Both the position numbers and the translations under genes were made by a program. The notes below the pieces were generated by a model. That model ran no database searches. It was not told the origin of the DNA and worked only from the letters and a program-made list of their open reading frames with translations. From the NCBI GenBank assembly GCA_000173575.1, contig ABYL01000003.1, positions 62,001-126,000 of the forward strand: a stretch of 64,000 bases of DNA, written 5' to 3'. Of the stretch, positions 52,679 through 62,342 are shown piece after piece (the stretch's first letter is position 1; every line of letters starts with the position of its first letter). Origin of the DNA: Burkholderia sp. H160. Lineage in GTDB: Bacteria > Pseudomonadota > Gammaproteobacteria > Burkholderiales > Burkholderiaceae.

Positions 52679-54568
52679 ATGAAACTTTTGACGTTCCGCT
52701 CGTTGCGCCGGCTCGCGCCGCTTGCGACGATGATCACGCCCCTGATCGCCGCGATGGTCGCGACGACCGGCGCGACCATCGCGTTGCCGGCCGACGCCAA
52801 ACCGGCGATTGCGCAATTCGGCGAACCGAAATACCCAGCGGATTTCACGCATTTCGATTACGCGAATCCCGACGCGCCGGCTACCGGCGAATTGACTCTT
52901 CAGAATTACAACGACAACCAGAGCTACGATTCGACGAATCCGTTCATCGTGCGCGGAATGCCCGCGCCGGATATCAGTAACCTGATGTTCGACACCCTGA
53001 TGCAACGCAGCTGGGACGAGCTGGCCTCCGAATATCCGCTGATCGCGGACGATGTGGTGCTCGCGCCCGACCAACGCTCGGCGACGTTCCACATCAATCC
53101 GGCGGCGCGATTCTCGAACGGCGATCCGATCACTGCGCAGGACGTCAAATACTCGTTCGATACGCTCAAGAGCGCGCAGGCGTCCCCGTTGATTTCATCT
53201 CAGTTCGTGCAGATCAAGCGAGCGACGGTGGTCGACCGTCTGACCGTGCGCTTCGACTTCGCCGACAACTCGAGAGCCAATCCGTTGATCGCCGGCGATC
53301 TGCCGGTGTTTTCGCCGAAGTGGGGCATGCAACAGGATGGCAAGCGCCTGCCGTTCGATCAACTGTCCGTCGATCCGCCTATCGCGAGCGGCGCTTATCT
53401 GATCGAGTCGCGTAAGAACGACAAGCAGATCACCTATCGCCGCAACCCGAACTATTGGGCCGCAAACCTGCCGGCGCGGCGTGGGATGTTCCGTTTCGAG
53501 CGCGTGACGTTCAAGCTCTATGTCGACCAGTACACGATGCTCGAATCGTTCAAGGCGGGCAACGAGGATGTGCGCGTCGAATACAGTTCGACCCAGTGGG
53601 CGCGCAAATATGTCGGCAAGAACTTCAAGGCGGGGTTCCTGCACAAGGGTGAATTCGAAGAGGGCCCCGCGCAAATGCAGGGCTTCATCATCAACACGCG
53701 CAAGCCCCAATTCCAGGACCGGCGGGTTCGCCATGCGCTTGCGCTCGCATTCGACTACGAGTGGATGAACCGGATGATGTTCTACGGGCAGTATCGCCGA
53801 ACAAACAGCTTCTGGCAGGACAGCCCGTTCGGTGCGACCGGCATGCCCAGCGATAAGGAGGTGAAGCTGCTCGAGCCGTTCCGCGCATCGTTGCCTCCTG
53901 AAGTGTTCGGCCCGATGGTCAAGCTGCCGAACACACTGCCGCCCGGCTCGCTACGGCAGAACCTGCGGCAGGCGCGCGACCTGCTCGCCGAGGCGGGCTG
54001 GCATTACCGCGACGGCGCATTGCGTGATGCGAGCGGCAAGCCGATGACGATCGAGATCATGGATAACCAGCCGGGCATGGACCGCATCATCATCCCCTAC
54101 ACGCAGGCGCTGCAGACGCTGGGCATCCACGCTTACTTCCGCGAACTCGACAGTGCGCTTTATCAGAAGCGGCTGGACAACTTCGAGTACGACATGACGA
54201 CGTACATCTATCCGCCCGTCACGATCCCGGGACCGGAACTGATACGCCGTTTCACGAGCCCTGCTGCATCGCAGGTCGGTTCGGAAAACTACATGGGTAT
54301 TCGCTCGAAGGCCGTGGATACGCTCGTGCACGCGGCTATCGCGGCCGACACGCTCGATGACCTCGAGACGGCCACGCGCGCGCTCGATCGCGTACTGATC
54401 GACGAGTACTACCTCGTGCCGCAGTACTACGAGCCGTACGCGCGGATCGGCTACAAGTCGACCATCGGGTTCCCGACGGTGACACCGATCACCTATCAGT
54501 ACGAGGACTGGGTCATCAATTACTGGTATCGCAAACCGCAGGCGCAGACAACCGCCGCAGTGCATTGA
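52679..54568 (+). CDS. yejA: YejA-like peptide-binding protein (SBP family 5)
   Basis: A 629-residue extracellular solute-binding protein of the oligopeptide class. It has a Sec signal (LATMITPLIAAMVATTGATIALPADA), then HFDYANPDAPATGELTLQN, RSATFHINPAARFSNGDPITAQDVKYSF and YRRNPNYWA, family-5 marks nearest to YejA of E. coli, which imports microcin C and other peptides. It probably delivers an intact peptide to YejBEF. The ATG at 52679 is chosen because the signal peptide starts there; no strong ribosome site is visible. It follows the repeat protein by 91 bases. Confidence 0.85.
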   Translation: MKLLTFRSLRRLAPLATMITPLIAAMVATTGATIALPADAKPAIAQFGEPKYPADFTHFDYANPDAPATGELTLQNYNDNQSYDSTNPFIVRGMPAPDISNLMFDTLMQRSWDELASEYPLIADDVVLAPDQRSATFHINPAARFSNGDPITAQDVKYSFDTLKSAQASPLISSQFVQIKRATVVDRLTVRFDFADNSRANPLIAGDLPVFSPKWGMQQDGKRLPFDQLSVDPPIASGAYLIESRKNDKQITYRRNPNYWAANLPARRGMFRFERVTFKLYVDQYTMLESFKAGNEDVRVEYSSTQWARKYVGKNFKAGFLHKGEFEEGPAQMQGFIINTRKPQFQDRRVRHALALAFDYEWMNRMMFYGQYRRTNSFWQDSPFGATGMPSDKEVKLLEPFRASLPPEVFGPMVKLPNTLPPGSLRQNLRQARDLLAEAGWHYRDGALRDASGKPMTIEIMDNQPGMDRIIIPYTQALQTLGIHAYFRELDSALYQKRLDNFEYDMTTYIYPPVTIPGPELIRRFTSPAASQVGSENYMGIRSKAVDTLVHAAIAADTLDDLETATRALDRVLIDEYYLVPQYYEPYARIGYKSTIGFPTVTPITYQYEDWVINYWYRKPQAQTTAAVH

Positions 54569-54576
54569 GGAGCGTC

Positions 54577-55629
54577 ATGTTCGCCTACATTCTCAGACGT
54601 CTGCTGTTGATGGTGCCGACGATCATCGGTGTCGTCACGCTGACTTTCGTCGTGACCCAGTTCGTGCCTGGCGGGCCGGTGGAGCAGATGGTGACCCAGC
54701 TTCGTCACGGCGAGTCGCGTCACGGTGCGGACGGTGGCGGCGGCAGCGGCTATCACGGCAACCAGGGCCTCGACCCGCAGCAGATCGAGCAGATCAAGAA
54801 GCAATTCGGTTTCGACAAGCCGGCGCACACGCGTTACCTGTTGATGTTGAAGAACTACGCGACGTTCGATCTCGGCCAGTCGTACTTCCAGCACAAGAGC
54901 GTGTGGGAGGTCATCCGCAGCAAGTTGCCAGTCTCCATTTCGCTCGGGCTCTGGACCGTGATGCTGACTTACGCGGTGTCCGTGCCGCTCGGGATCGCCA
55001 AAGCGGTGCGCAACGGCTCGCGCTTCGATGCGGTGACCAGCGTCCTCGTCCTCGTCGGCTACGCGATTCCGGGATTCGTGCTCGGCGTGTTGTTGCTGAT
55101 GCTTTTCGGCGGCGGCACGTTCTGGCAGCTCTTTCCGATGCGCGGACTGACATCCGACGACTTCTCCGATCTGTCCGCCGTGGGCAAGGTGCTCGATTAC
55201 GTCTGGCACATGGTGCTGCCCGTGACCGCATCCGTGGTCGGCAACTTCGCGATCGTGACGATACTGACGAAGAACACGTTCCTCGAAGAGATCGGCCGGC
55301 AATACGTACTGACGGCGCGCGCCAAAGGCGCACCCGAGCGCGACGTGTTGTGGAAGCATGTGCTGCGCAACGCCGCCATTCCGCTGTTGACAGGCCTGCC
55401 CGCTGCCTTCGTCGGCGCATTCCTGAACGGCAACCTGCTGATCGAGACGCTGTTCTCGCTCGACGGCATGGGTCAGCTGTCTTACGACTCGGTGATTCGC
55501 CGTGACTATCCCGTGGTGCTCGGCTCGCTGTTTCTCTTCACCCTGATCGGCCTTCTAACCAAACTCATTGCTGATGTCTGCTATGTCATCGTCGACCCCC
55601 GCATCCAATTCGACCGCGTGGACCGCTGA
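54577..55629 (+). CDS. yejB: YejB-like peptide ABC permease
   Basis: A 350-residue permease of the DppB/OppB/YejB class. It has FAYILRRLLLMVPTIIGVVTLTFVV at the N-terminus, the long insertion with FVPGGPVEQMVTQLRHGESR typical of YejB, and the EAA motif RAKGAPERDVLWKHVLRNAAIPLL. About six membrane segments are visible. It starts nine bases after yejA with GAGGAG upstream. It overlaps the next permease gene by tens of bases. Confidence 0.88.
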   Translation: MFAYILRRLLLMVPTIIGVVTLTFVVTQFVPGGPVEQMVTQLRHGESRHGADGGGGSGYHGNQGLDPQQIEQIKKQFGFDKPAHTRYLLMLKNYATFDLGQSYFQHKSVWEVIRSKLPVSISLGLWTVMLTYAVSVPLGIAKAVRNGSRFDAVTSVLVLVGYAIPGFVLGVLLLMLFGGGTFWQLFPMRGLTSDDFSDLSAVGKVLDYVWHMVLPVTASVVGNFAIVTILTKNTFLEEIGRQYVLTARAKGAPERDVLWKHVLRNAAIPLLTGLPAAFVGAFLNGNLLIETLFSLDGMGQLSYDSVIRRDYPVVLGSLFLFTLIGLLTKLIADVCYVIVDPRIQFDRVDR

Positions 55630-56692
55630 GGCGCCCGCGGCGCCGGCCGCGCCAGTCTCGCCGTGGCGACGCACGTGGCTGCGCTTCAAAAGCCAGAAGC
55701 TCGGCTACTGGAGCCTGATCGTGTTCGTCGCGCTGTTCGTCGTCAGCCTGGCCGGCGAACTGATCGCCAACGACAAGCCGCTCATCGTGCGCTACGACGG
55801 ACACTACTATTTCCCGATCCTGAAGGAGTATCCGGAGACGCAGTTCGGCGGCGATTTCCCCGCGAAGACGAACTATCTCGATCCGTATATCCGCTCCCGC
55901 CTGGAGTCGAACGGGAATTTCGCGGTCTATGCGCCGAACCACAACTACTACGACACGATCGACTATTTCGCCGAGCGGCCGTTCCCGGCTCCGCCGAGTG
56001 CCGCGAACTGGCTCGGAACCGATCAGTTCGGGCGTGACGTGCTCGCGCGGCTGCTCTACGGCTTTCGCGTGTCGGTGCTGATGGCGATCGCGCTGACCTT
56101 GTCAGGCGTGTTCTTTGGCGTCTTGACGGGTGCGCTGCAGGGCTTCTACGGTGGACGGACCGACCTTATCGGCCAGCGCCTGATCGAGATCTGGTCGTCG
56201 ATGCCGGACCTCTATCTGCTCATCATCTTCGCCTCGATCTTCGAGCCGACGCTCTGGCTGCTGTTCATTCTGCTGTCGATGTTCGGCTGGCTGCTGTTAT
56301 CCGATTACGTGCGCGCGGAATTCCTGCGCAACCGCGCGCTCGATTATGTGAAGGCCGCGCGCACGATGGGACTCTCGAACTGGCAGATCATCTGGCGTCA
56401 CATATTGCCGAACAGCCTGACACCGGTCATCACGTTCCTGCCGTTTCGCATGAGCGCGGCGATCCTTTCCCTGACGAGCCTCGACTTTCTCGGCCTCGGC
56501 GTTCCGCCGCCCACGCCGAGCCTCGGCGAACTGTTGCAGGAGGGCAAGAACAATCTCGACGCCTGGTGGATCTCGGTATCGGTGTTCTCCGCGCTCGTCG
56601 CCACGCTGCTGCTCCTGACGTTCATGGGCGACGCACTGCGCAACGCGCTCGATACCCGCAACCGCGGCTCGGCGTTCGGAGGTGGGAAATGA
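55583..56692 (+). CDS. yejE: YejE-like peptide ABC permease
   Basis: A 369-residue permease of the DppC/OppC/YejE class. It has WRRTWLRFKSQKLGYWSLIVFVALFVVSLAGEL, then a long periplasmic loop (LIVRYDGHYYFPILKEYPETQFGGDF) characteristic of YejE, and the EAA region ARTMGLSNWQIIWRHILPNSLTPV. Its start overlaps yejB by about 47 bases; ATGs at 55574 and 55583 are both possible, neither with a strong ribosome site. It overlaps yejF by ATGA. Confidence 0.88.
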   Translation: MSSSTPASNSTAWTAEAPAAPAAPVSPWRRTWLRFKSQKLGYWSLIVFVALFVVSLAGELIANDKPLIVRYDGHYYFPILKEYPETQFGGDFPAKTNYLDPYIRSRLESNGNFAVYAPNHNYYDTIDYFAERPFPAPPSAANWLGTDQFGRDVLARLLYGFRVSVLMAIALTLSGVFFGVLTGALQGFYGGRTDLIGQRLIEIWSSMPDLYLLIIFASIFEPTLWLLFILLSMFGWLLLSDYVRAEFLRNRALDYVKAARTMGLSNWQIIWRHILPNSLTPVITFLPFRMSAAILSLTSLDFLGLGVPPPTPSLGELLQEGKNNLDAWWISVSVFSALVATLLLLTFMGDALRNALDTRNRGSAFGGGK

Positions 56693-58332
56693 GCGAAAAC
56701 TGCAAACCTCTGCTCAGCATCGAAGATTTCTGCGTCTCGTTCGGCGACAGGCAATGCGTGTTCGACGTCAACCTCGCGATCGGCCGTGGCGAGCGTGTCG
56801 CGCTCGTCGGCGAATCGGGCTCGGGCAAGAGCGTGACGGCGCTGTCGGTGCTGCGCCTCGTGCGCGATGCGACGCACACGGGCCGCATCGTCTTCGATGG
56901 AGAGGACCTGCTGACGAAGAGCGAACAGCAGATGCGCGGTGTACGCGGCGCCGATATCGCGATGGTGTTCCAGGAGCCGATGACGGCGCTCAATCCGCTC
57001 TATACGGTGGGCCAGCAGATCGCGGAGAGCCTGCGGCTGCACGAGGGGCTGCGCCCGAACGCGGCGCGCGAGCGCGGCATCGAGTTGCTGCGCCGTACGG
57101 GCATTCCCGAGCCCGAACGCCGCATCGACAGCTACCCGCACCAACTCTCGGGGGGCCAGCGCCAGCGCGCGATGATCGCGATGGCGCTCGCGTGCCGTCC
57201 GCGCCTGCTGCTGGCCGACGAGCCGACCACGGCGCTCGACGTGACCGTGCGCCAACAGATTGTCGACCTGCTGATCGAACTGCAAGAGCAGGAGGCGCAG
57301 GAGCGTGGCATGGCGGTGCTGTTGATCACGCATGATCTGAATCTCGTGCAGCGGTTTGCGCAGCGTGTGGCCGTGATGGAGAAGGGCGTGCTCGTCGAAA
57401 CAAATACGACACAGGCGCTCTTCGCGAATCCGCAGCATCCGTATACGAAGCGGTTGCTCGACAGTGAGCCGCACCGCGAAATCGATGCCGTGCCCGACGG
57501 CGCCGAGAACGTGCTTTCGATCGAGGGGCTTGCAGTCGACTATCACACTAGCGCGAAAGGCTGGCGCTCGTTGCTCGGCAGGACGGCGTTCCGTGCGCTG
57601 CATGAAGTGGACCTCACGCTGCGGCGCGGGGAGACGCTCGGTATCGTCGGCGAATCGGGCTCCGGCAAGTCGACGCTCGCGTCGACCGTGCTTGGCCTGC
57701 AGCGCGCCGCGGCCGGTGACGTGAAGGTGGCGGGCAAGTCTCTGCGCGAATACCGGTCGTCGAGCGCGGCCTGGTGCGCACTCTGCGCGCGCATGCAGGT
57801 CGTGTTCCAGGACCCGTTCGGCTCACTTTCCCCGCGCATGACGATCGAGCAGATCGTCGGCGAGGGACTGCGGGTTCACCGTCCCCATCTCGATGCACCG
57901 GCACGCCGGGCGCGCATCGTCGAGTTGCTCCAGGAAGTCGGATTGCCTGCCGACGCGCTGTTGCGCTACCCGCATGAATTTTCTGGCGGCCAGCGGCAAC
58001 GGATCGCGATTGCGCGCGCGCTGGCCGTCGAGCCCGAATTGATCGTGCTCGACGAACCGACGAGTGCACTCGACGTTTCAGTGCAGCAGCAGGTGCTCGG
58101 CCTGCTGACGCGGTTGCAGAAGAAATATGGGCTCAGCTACCTGTTCATCACGCATGATCTTGCCGTGATGCGGGCGATGGCACACCGCGTGGTCGTCATG
58201 AAATCGGGACGGATCGTGGAGACCGGCGACACGCTCGACGTGCTCGACGCACCTTCGCATCCCTACACCCAGTCGTTGCTCGCGGCGTCGATCCTGGAAG
58301 ACCCCGCGGCGCTCAAGGAGAACATTGCATGA
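56689..58332 (+). CDS. yejF: YejF-like dual ATPase of the peptide ABC importer
   Basis: A 547-residue ATPase with two ABC domains. Each has Walker A GESGSGKS, the signature (LSGGQRQR in the first, FSGGQRQR in the second) and Walker B ([12 protein letters not shown] and [12 protein letters not shown]). Both copies are intact, the usual layout of YejF, in contrast to the split DppD/DppF pair. It energises import through YejBE. The ATG follows GGAGGTGGGAA and overlaps yejE by four bases. It in turn overlaps tldD by four bases (ATGA). Confidence 0.9.
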   Translation: MSENCKPLLSIEDFCVSFGDRQCVFDVNLAIGRGERVALVGESGSGKSVTALSVLRLVRDATHTGRIVFDGEDLLTKSEQQMRGVRGADIAMVFQEPMTALNPLYTVGQQIAESLRLHEGLRPNAARERGIELLRRTGIPEPERRIDSYPHQLSGGQRQRAMIAMALACRPRLLLADEPTTALDVTVRQQIVDLLIELQEQEAQERGMAVLLITHDLNLVQRFAQRVAVMEKGVLVETNTTQALFANPQHPYTKRLLDSEPHREIDAVPDGAENVLSIEGLAVDYHTSAKGWRSLLGRTAFRALHEVDLTLRRGETLGIVGESGSGKSTLASTVLGLQRAAAGDVKVAGKSLREYRSSSAAWCALCARMQVVFQDPFGSLSPRMTIEQIVGEGLRVHRPHLDAPARRARIVELLQEVGLPADALLRYPHEFSGGQRQRIAIARALAVEPELIVLDEPTSALDVSVQQQVLGLLTRLQKKYGLSYLFITHDLAVMRAMAHRVVVMKSGRIVETGDTLDVLDAPSHPYTQSLLAASILEDPAALKENIA

Positions 58333-59765
58333 TCGAAGAACTCTGGACATCGGCCGCGCGCGCATTGCGCAGCGATGCCGATTTCTGGTCGGTGCGTTTC
58401 GTGGACGAACGCAAGGACGAGCACGTCGTGCGCAACGACGTGGCCTTGCCGCTTTCCACCGCACGCGAGCGCGGCGCGATGGTGACGGCGTGGGCCGGTG
58501 CGGGCGCGGGCTATGCGGCGACCGCGGATCTTTCGGCAAGCGGCCTGCAACGCGCGCTCGACATCGCCACCGCACGTGCGCAGGCGAGCGCGGCACACAC
58601 GCTCATCGACCATCGCGAGATTGCGCGGCCGACGCAAAGCGGCAGCTATGTGTCACCGAATGCACAGGGCGCTCTGCCGTCGCGGCGCGAATGGCTTGAA
58701 CGGCTCGCGCACGAATGCGCGGCTGCAAACCTGGGCGAGCGCATCGTCGAGCGCGTGGCCGGCATGCAAGTGACGCACTGCGATCAGCTTTACGTGACGA
58801 GCGATGGCGTGCGCATCGATCAACAGTTGCGCTTTCTCATGCCGAGCCTTTCGGCAGTCGCGCACGGCGATGGCGACACCCAGGAGCGAACGCTCGCGGG
58901 CCACTATGGGACGCTCGCGCAGGGCGGCATGGAAATCCTCGCGCGCTACGGCTTTGACGGCGCGGGTGCGCGCGTGGCCGACGAGGCGCTGCAACTGCTG
59001 GCCGCGCCGAACTGTCCCAGCGGCCGCCGCGACCTGCTGCTGATGCCCGACCAGATGATGCTGCAAATTCACGAATCGATTGGCCATCCACTCGAACTCG
59101 ACCGCATTCTCGGCGACGAGCGCAATTTCGCGGGCTGGAGCTTCGTGAAGCCGGAGATGTTCGGTCACTACCAGTACGGCTCGGAATTGCTGAACGTGAC
59201 CTTCGACCCGGATGTGCGCGCAGAGGCTGCCGCCTACGCGTTCGACGACGACGGCAGCGCAGCCAGCCGCCAATATCTGATTCGTGCCGGCGTGCTGGAA
59301 CGGCCGCTCGGCGGCGCGCTGTCACAGCAGCGGGCGGGACTGCCTGGCGTGGCGAACTCGCGCGCATCCAACTGGAACCGGCCGCCCATCGACCGCATGG
59401 CGAACCTCAACATTGAACCCGGTGAATCGTCGCTCGACGTGCTGATCGCGGGCATCGAGCATGGCATCCTTATGAAAACCAACACGTCCTGGTCCATCGA
59501 CGATCATCGCAACAAGTTCCAGTTCGGCTGCGAATTCGGCCAGCTGATCGAGAACGGAAACCTCACGCAGGTCGTCAAGCGTCCGAACTATCGTGGCGTT
59601 TCCGCCAGCTTCTGGCGCAGCCTCGCCGCGGTTGGCAATGCATCCACGCGCGAAATCTACGGCACACCAATGTGCGGCAAGGGTGAACCCGCGCAGGTGA
59701 TCCGTGTGGGTCATGCGTCGCCCGCTTGCGTGTTTTCGAACGTCGAAGTATTCGGAGGCGCGTGA
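58329..59765 (+). CDS. tldD: TldD-like metalloprotease
   Basis: A 478-residue TldD/PmbA-family protease with the zinc motif HESIGH in MLQIHESIGHPLELDRIL (residues about 240), the position of HExxxH in TldD. TldD and TldE form a heterodimer that degrades unfolded peptides and matures the microcin B17 precursor. Here it is encoded directly behind a Yej-type importer (four-base overlap) and before a TldE partner, so it likely digests the imported peptide. This paralog is additional to any housekeeping copy, which is not in the window. Confidence 0.87.
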   Translation: MIEELWTSAARALRSDADFWSVRFVDERKDEHVVRNDVALPLSTARERGAMVTAWAGAGAGYAATADLSASGLQRALDIATARAQASAAHTLIDHREIARPTQSGSYVSPNAQGALPSRREWLERLAHECAAANLGERIVERVAGMQVTHCDQLYVTSDGVRIDQQLRFLMPSLSAVAHGDGDTQERTLAGHYGTLAQGGMEILARYGFDGAGARVADEALQLLAAPNCPSGRRDLLLMPDQMMLQIHESIGHPLELDRILGDERNFAGWSFVKPEMFGHYQYGSELLNVTFDPDVRAEAAAYAFDDDGSAASRQYLIRAGVLERPLGGALSQQRAGLPGVANSRASNWNRPPIDRMANLNIEPGESSLDVLIAGIEHGILMKTNTSWSIDDHRNKFQFGCEFGQLIENGNLTQVVKRPNYRGVSASFWRSLAAVGNASTREIYGTPMCGKGEPAQVIRVGHASPACVFSNVEVFGGA

Positions 59766-61126
59766 TGACCGAGATGCTTTTCCCGCGCGGCGTCGAGGCG
59801 ATCGACTGGCACGCGCGCTTCATGATGCTCGCCGGCGCGATTGAGCGCCTGCGCCGACCCGGCGAGACCGTGCTTAGTTCGTTTGCGGGCGAGCAGTCGG
59901 ATTTCATCCGCTTCAACGCGGGCAAGGTGCGGCAAAGCGGTCAGGTGGAGCAGGGGCGATTGACACTGCGGCTCGTGAACGGTGCGCGTCAGGCGTATTT
60001 CACGCTCGACCTGAGCGGCGACACCCACGCCGACGTGCGTGATGTGGACAAAGCGCTCGCGGCGCTGCGCGAAAGCCTGCTGGACGCGCCCGACGATCCC
60101 CATGTGCTGTTCGATAGCACGGCGTGGTCGCGCAGCACGCGCCGCAGCGGCAGGCTGCCGGAGCCGCAAGCGCTCGTCGAACTCGTCGCGCAGTGTGCGC
60201 AGGGTCTCGATTTCGTGGGCTTCTACGCGGGCGGCACGGTCTTGCGCGGCTTCGCCTCGACCTCGGGTAGCCGCGGCTGGTACGAAGTGGAGAATTTCAA
60301 TTTCAGCTGGTCCCTCTATCAGCCCAACGGGCGCGCGATCAAGACGACCTACGCGGGCGACGCGTGGGACGACGTCGTGTTCGCGGGCAAGGTGAGCGAG
60401 GCGGCGGCGCGCTTGCCCGTGTTGCTGCGTACGCCGCGCGTGCTCACGCCGGGCGGCTATCGCGCCTGGCTCGCACCGGCGGCGCTTTCGGAGCTGGTCG
60501 AATCGATGGCCTCGAATGGCTTTTCGGCGCGTGCCCAGGCGAACTCGATGAGTCCACTCTACAAGCTCCACACCGGCGCGTCCGCGTTCGACACGCGCGT
60601 GGCGTTGGCGGAATCGCTTGAACTTGGCATCGCACCCGGTTTCAACGACGACGGCTATCTACGCGAGAGCGTGCCACTGATAGACGCGGGTCGCAGCGTT
60701 GGCCAGCTAACGAGTGCGCGTTCTGCGCGCGAGTGCGGGCTCGAACCGAACGGCGCACTGCCGGAGGAACTGCCCACCTCGCTTGCGATGGCCGGCGGCG
60801 ACCTCGTCGAGGACGACGTGCTCGCACGCCTCGGTACCGGACTTTATGTCGGCAACCTGTGGTACGTGAACTTCTCGGACCGCATGAATTGTCGACTGAC
60901 CGGCATGACGCGCTTCGCGACCTTCTGGGTGGAGGACGGCGAGATCGTTGCGCCCGTCGACGCGATGCGCTTCGACGACAGCCTCTATGGTCTGCTTGGC
61001 GAACGTCTCGAAGCGCTGGGCGCACGTACGGAACTGCTGCTCTCGGACTCTACGTGGGGACAACGCGCGGCCGGCGGCATGCAACTGCCAGGCGCACTGG
61101 TGAAGTCGTTCGAGCTTGTGTTGTAG
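59765..61126 (+). CDS. tldE: TldE/PmbA-like protease partner
   Basis: A 453-residue member of the TldD/PmbA family without the HExxxH motif, as expected for TldE, which shapes the substrate channel. The fold marks are the N-terminal VRQSGQVEQGRLTLRLVNG region and the C-terminal NLWYVNFSDRMNCRLTGMTRFATFWVEDGEIVAPVDAMRFDDSLY. Start ATG overlaps the tldD stop by one base (TGATG), so the two subunits are coupled. A 70-base gap separates it from the acetyltransferases. Confidence 0.84.
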   Translation: MTEMLFPRGVEAIDWHARFMMLAGAIERLRRPGETVLSSFAGEQSDFIRFNAGKVRQSGQVEQGRLTLRLVNGARQAYFTLDLSGDTHADVRDVDKALAALRESLLDAPDDPHVLFDSTAWSRSTRRSGRLPEPQALVELVAQCAQGLDFVGFYAGGTVLRGFASTSGSRGWYEVENFNFSWSLYQPNGRAIKTTYAGDAWDDVVFAGKVSEAAARLPVLLRTPRVLTPGGYRAWLAPAALSELVESMASNGFSARAQANSMSPLYKLHTGASAFDTRVALAESLELGIAPGFNDDGYLRESVPLIDAGRSVGQLTSARSARECGLEPNGALPEELPTSLAMAGGDLVEDDVLARLGTGLYVGNLWYVNFSDRMNCRLTGMTRFATFWVEDGEIVAPVDAMRFDDSLYGLLGERLEALGARTELLLSDSTWGQRAAGGMQLPGALVKSFELVL

Positions 61127-61196
61127 CGCGGCGCGCAGGCCAGGTGGTCACGCATTACGGAAGTGCAGCACGACGTAAAACAACAAGGAGGCACAG

Positions 61197-61736
61197 ATGT
61201 CGACCGACTCAACTTCGGACCAGGGCGAGCCGCTCACGCTCCGCGCGATTGGCGTGCGCGACGCCAAACAGTTGCACGCGTTGATCTACGCGCCGTCGAT
61301 GTCGCACGGCGATCCACAAACACCCTTTCACTCGGTGGAATCCACGCGCGAGTGGATCGAGAAGCGTCCGCCGCAGCACATCGAAATCGGCGCCTGGGTG
61401 GGCGAGCAGTTGATCGGCCACGCCCAGATCGAGGTCGGCAGGACTCGTCGGGCTCACGTCGGCGCGATCGGCGTCGGCGTACACGGCGACCGGCGGCGTC
61501 GCGGCGTGGCCACACGTCTCGTGGGCGAAGTGATCGATCTGGCCGACAACTGGCTCGGCCTACGTCGGCTCGAACTCAAGGTGTTCGTCGACAACGATGC
61601 CGCCATCGCGCTGTATCGCAAGTCCGGCTTCGAGATCGAAGGGCAGCTGCGTGGCTATATGCTGCGCCAGGGCGTCCTTGTCGATGCGTATCTGATGGGG
61701 CGCCTGAGCGCGCCACTGCCTCACATTACGGAGTGA
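61197..61736 (+). CDS. GNAT N-acetyltransferase, first of a tandem pair
   Basis: A 179-residue GNAT enzyme. The acetyl-CoA pyrophosphate-binding motif is GDRRRRGVATRL (R-x-x-G-x-A type) and the following LRRLELKVFVDNDAAIALYRKSGFEIEG is the usual motif B. It has a very strong ribosome site, AAGGAGG. By analogy with MccE, which acetylates processed microcin C, it may neutralise a toxic product released by TldDE. It is a paralog of the next gene. The substrate is unknown. Confidence 0.82.
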   Translation: MSTDSTSDQGEPLTLRAIGVRDAKQLHALIYAPSMSHGDPQTPFHSVESTREWIEKRPPQHIEIGAWVGEQLIGHAQIEVGRTRRAHVGAIGVGVHGDRRRRGVATRLVGEVIDLADNWLGLRRLELKVFVDNDAAIALYRKSGFEIEGQLRGYMLRQGVLVDAYLMGRLSAPLPHITE

Positions 61737-61742
61737 CGCTCG

Positions 61743-62327
61743 ATGAATCACCATGGTGAAGCCGTGGCGGCCCACGTCGCGTTCGCGAAGACGGTGCGTC
61801 TACGCGCTGCCGAACTCGATGATTGCGAGGCGATCGCCGCGCTCATGAACCTGCCTGGTGTGCGGCCCGGCATTCTTTCGCACGGTTATCGCACCGCCGC
61901 ATCGCTGCGCGACTGGCTCGAGAATCTCGCAGCGAATTCGATGATAGTCCTCGCCGAATGTGAAGGACGTTTGATCGGACAGGCTGGACTCATGGTGCAC
62001 ACGGGGCGGCGCGCGCACAGCGCTTCGCTTGGCATCGCGGTGCACGACGCGTATCACGGCTGCGGCGTGGGCTCGCTGCTACTCGGTGCGCTACTCGAAG
62101 CCGCCGACAATGCGCTCGGCCTGCGCCGCATCGAGCTCAGCGTATTCGCGGACAATGCCCCGGCGATCGCGCTGTACCAGAAGTTCGGCTTCGTGATGGA
62201 AGCGCGCGCACGGGCCGACGCTGTACGCGACGGTGCGCTGCACGACGCCTTCCATATGGCGCGCATCGCCAGCGCGCCCGAATTCGGTCCGGCGCAAGTG
62301 CCCACGGATTCCACGGCAGCCCTCTGA
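61743..62327 (+). CDS. GNAT N-acetyltransferase, second of a tandem pair
   Basis: A 194-residue GNAT enzyme related to its neighbour: LRRIELSVFADNAPAIALYQKFGFVME corresponds to the same motif in the first copy. The acetyl-CoA loop is HDAYHGCGVGSLL (a G-x-G/A variant, less basic than in the first copy). The N-terminal part differs (LRAAELDDCEAIAALMNLPGV), so the substrates may differ. It lies six bases after the first gene. The RND gene follows 15 bases later. Confidence 0.82.
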   Translation: MNHHGEAVAAHVAFAKTVRLRAAELDDCEAIAALMNLPGVRPGILSHGYRTAASLRDWLENLAANSMIVLAECEGRLIGQAGLMVHTGRRAHSASLGIAVHDAYHGCGVGSLLLGALLEAADNALGLRRIELSVFADNAPAIALYQKFGFVMEARARADAVRDGALHDAFHMARIASAPEFGPAQVPTDSTAAL

Positions 62328-62342
62328 CCCAGGACCCCACAC

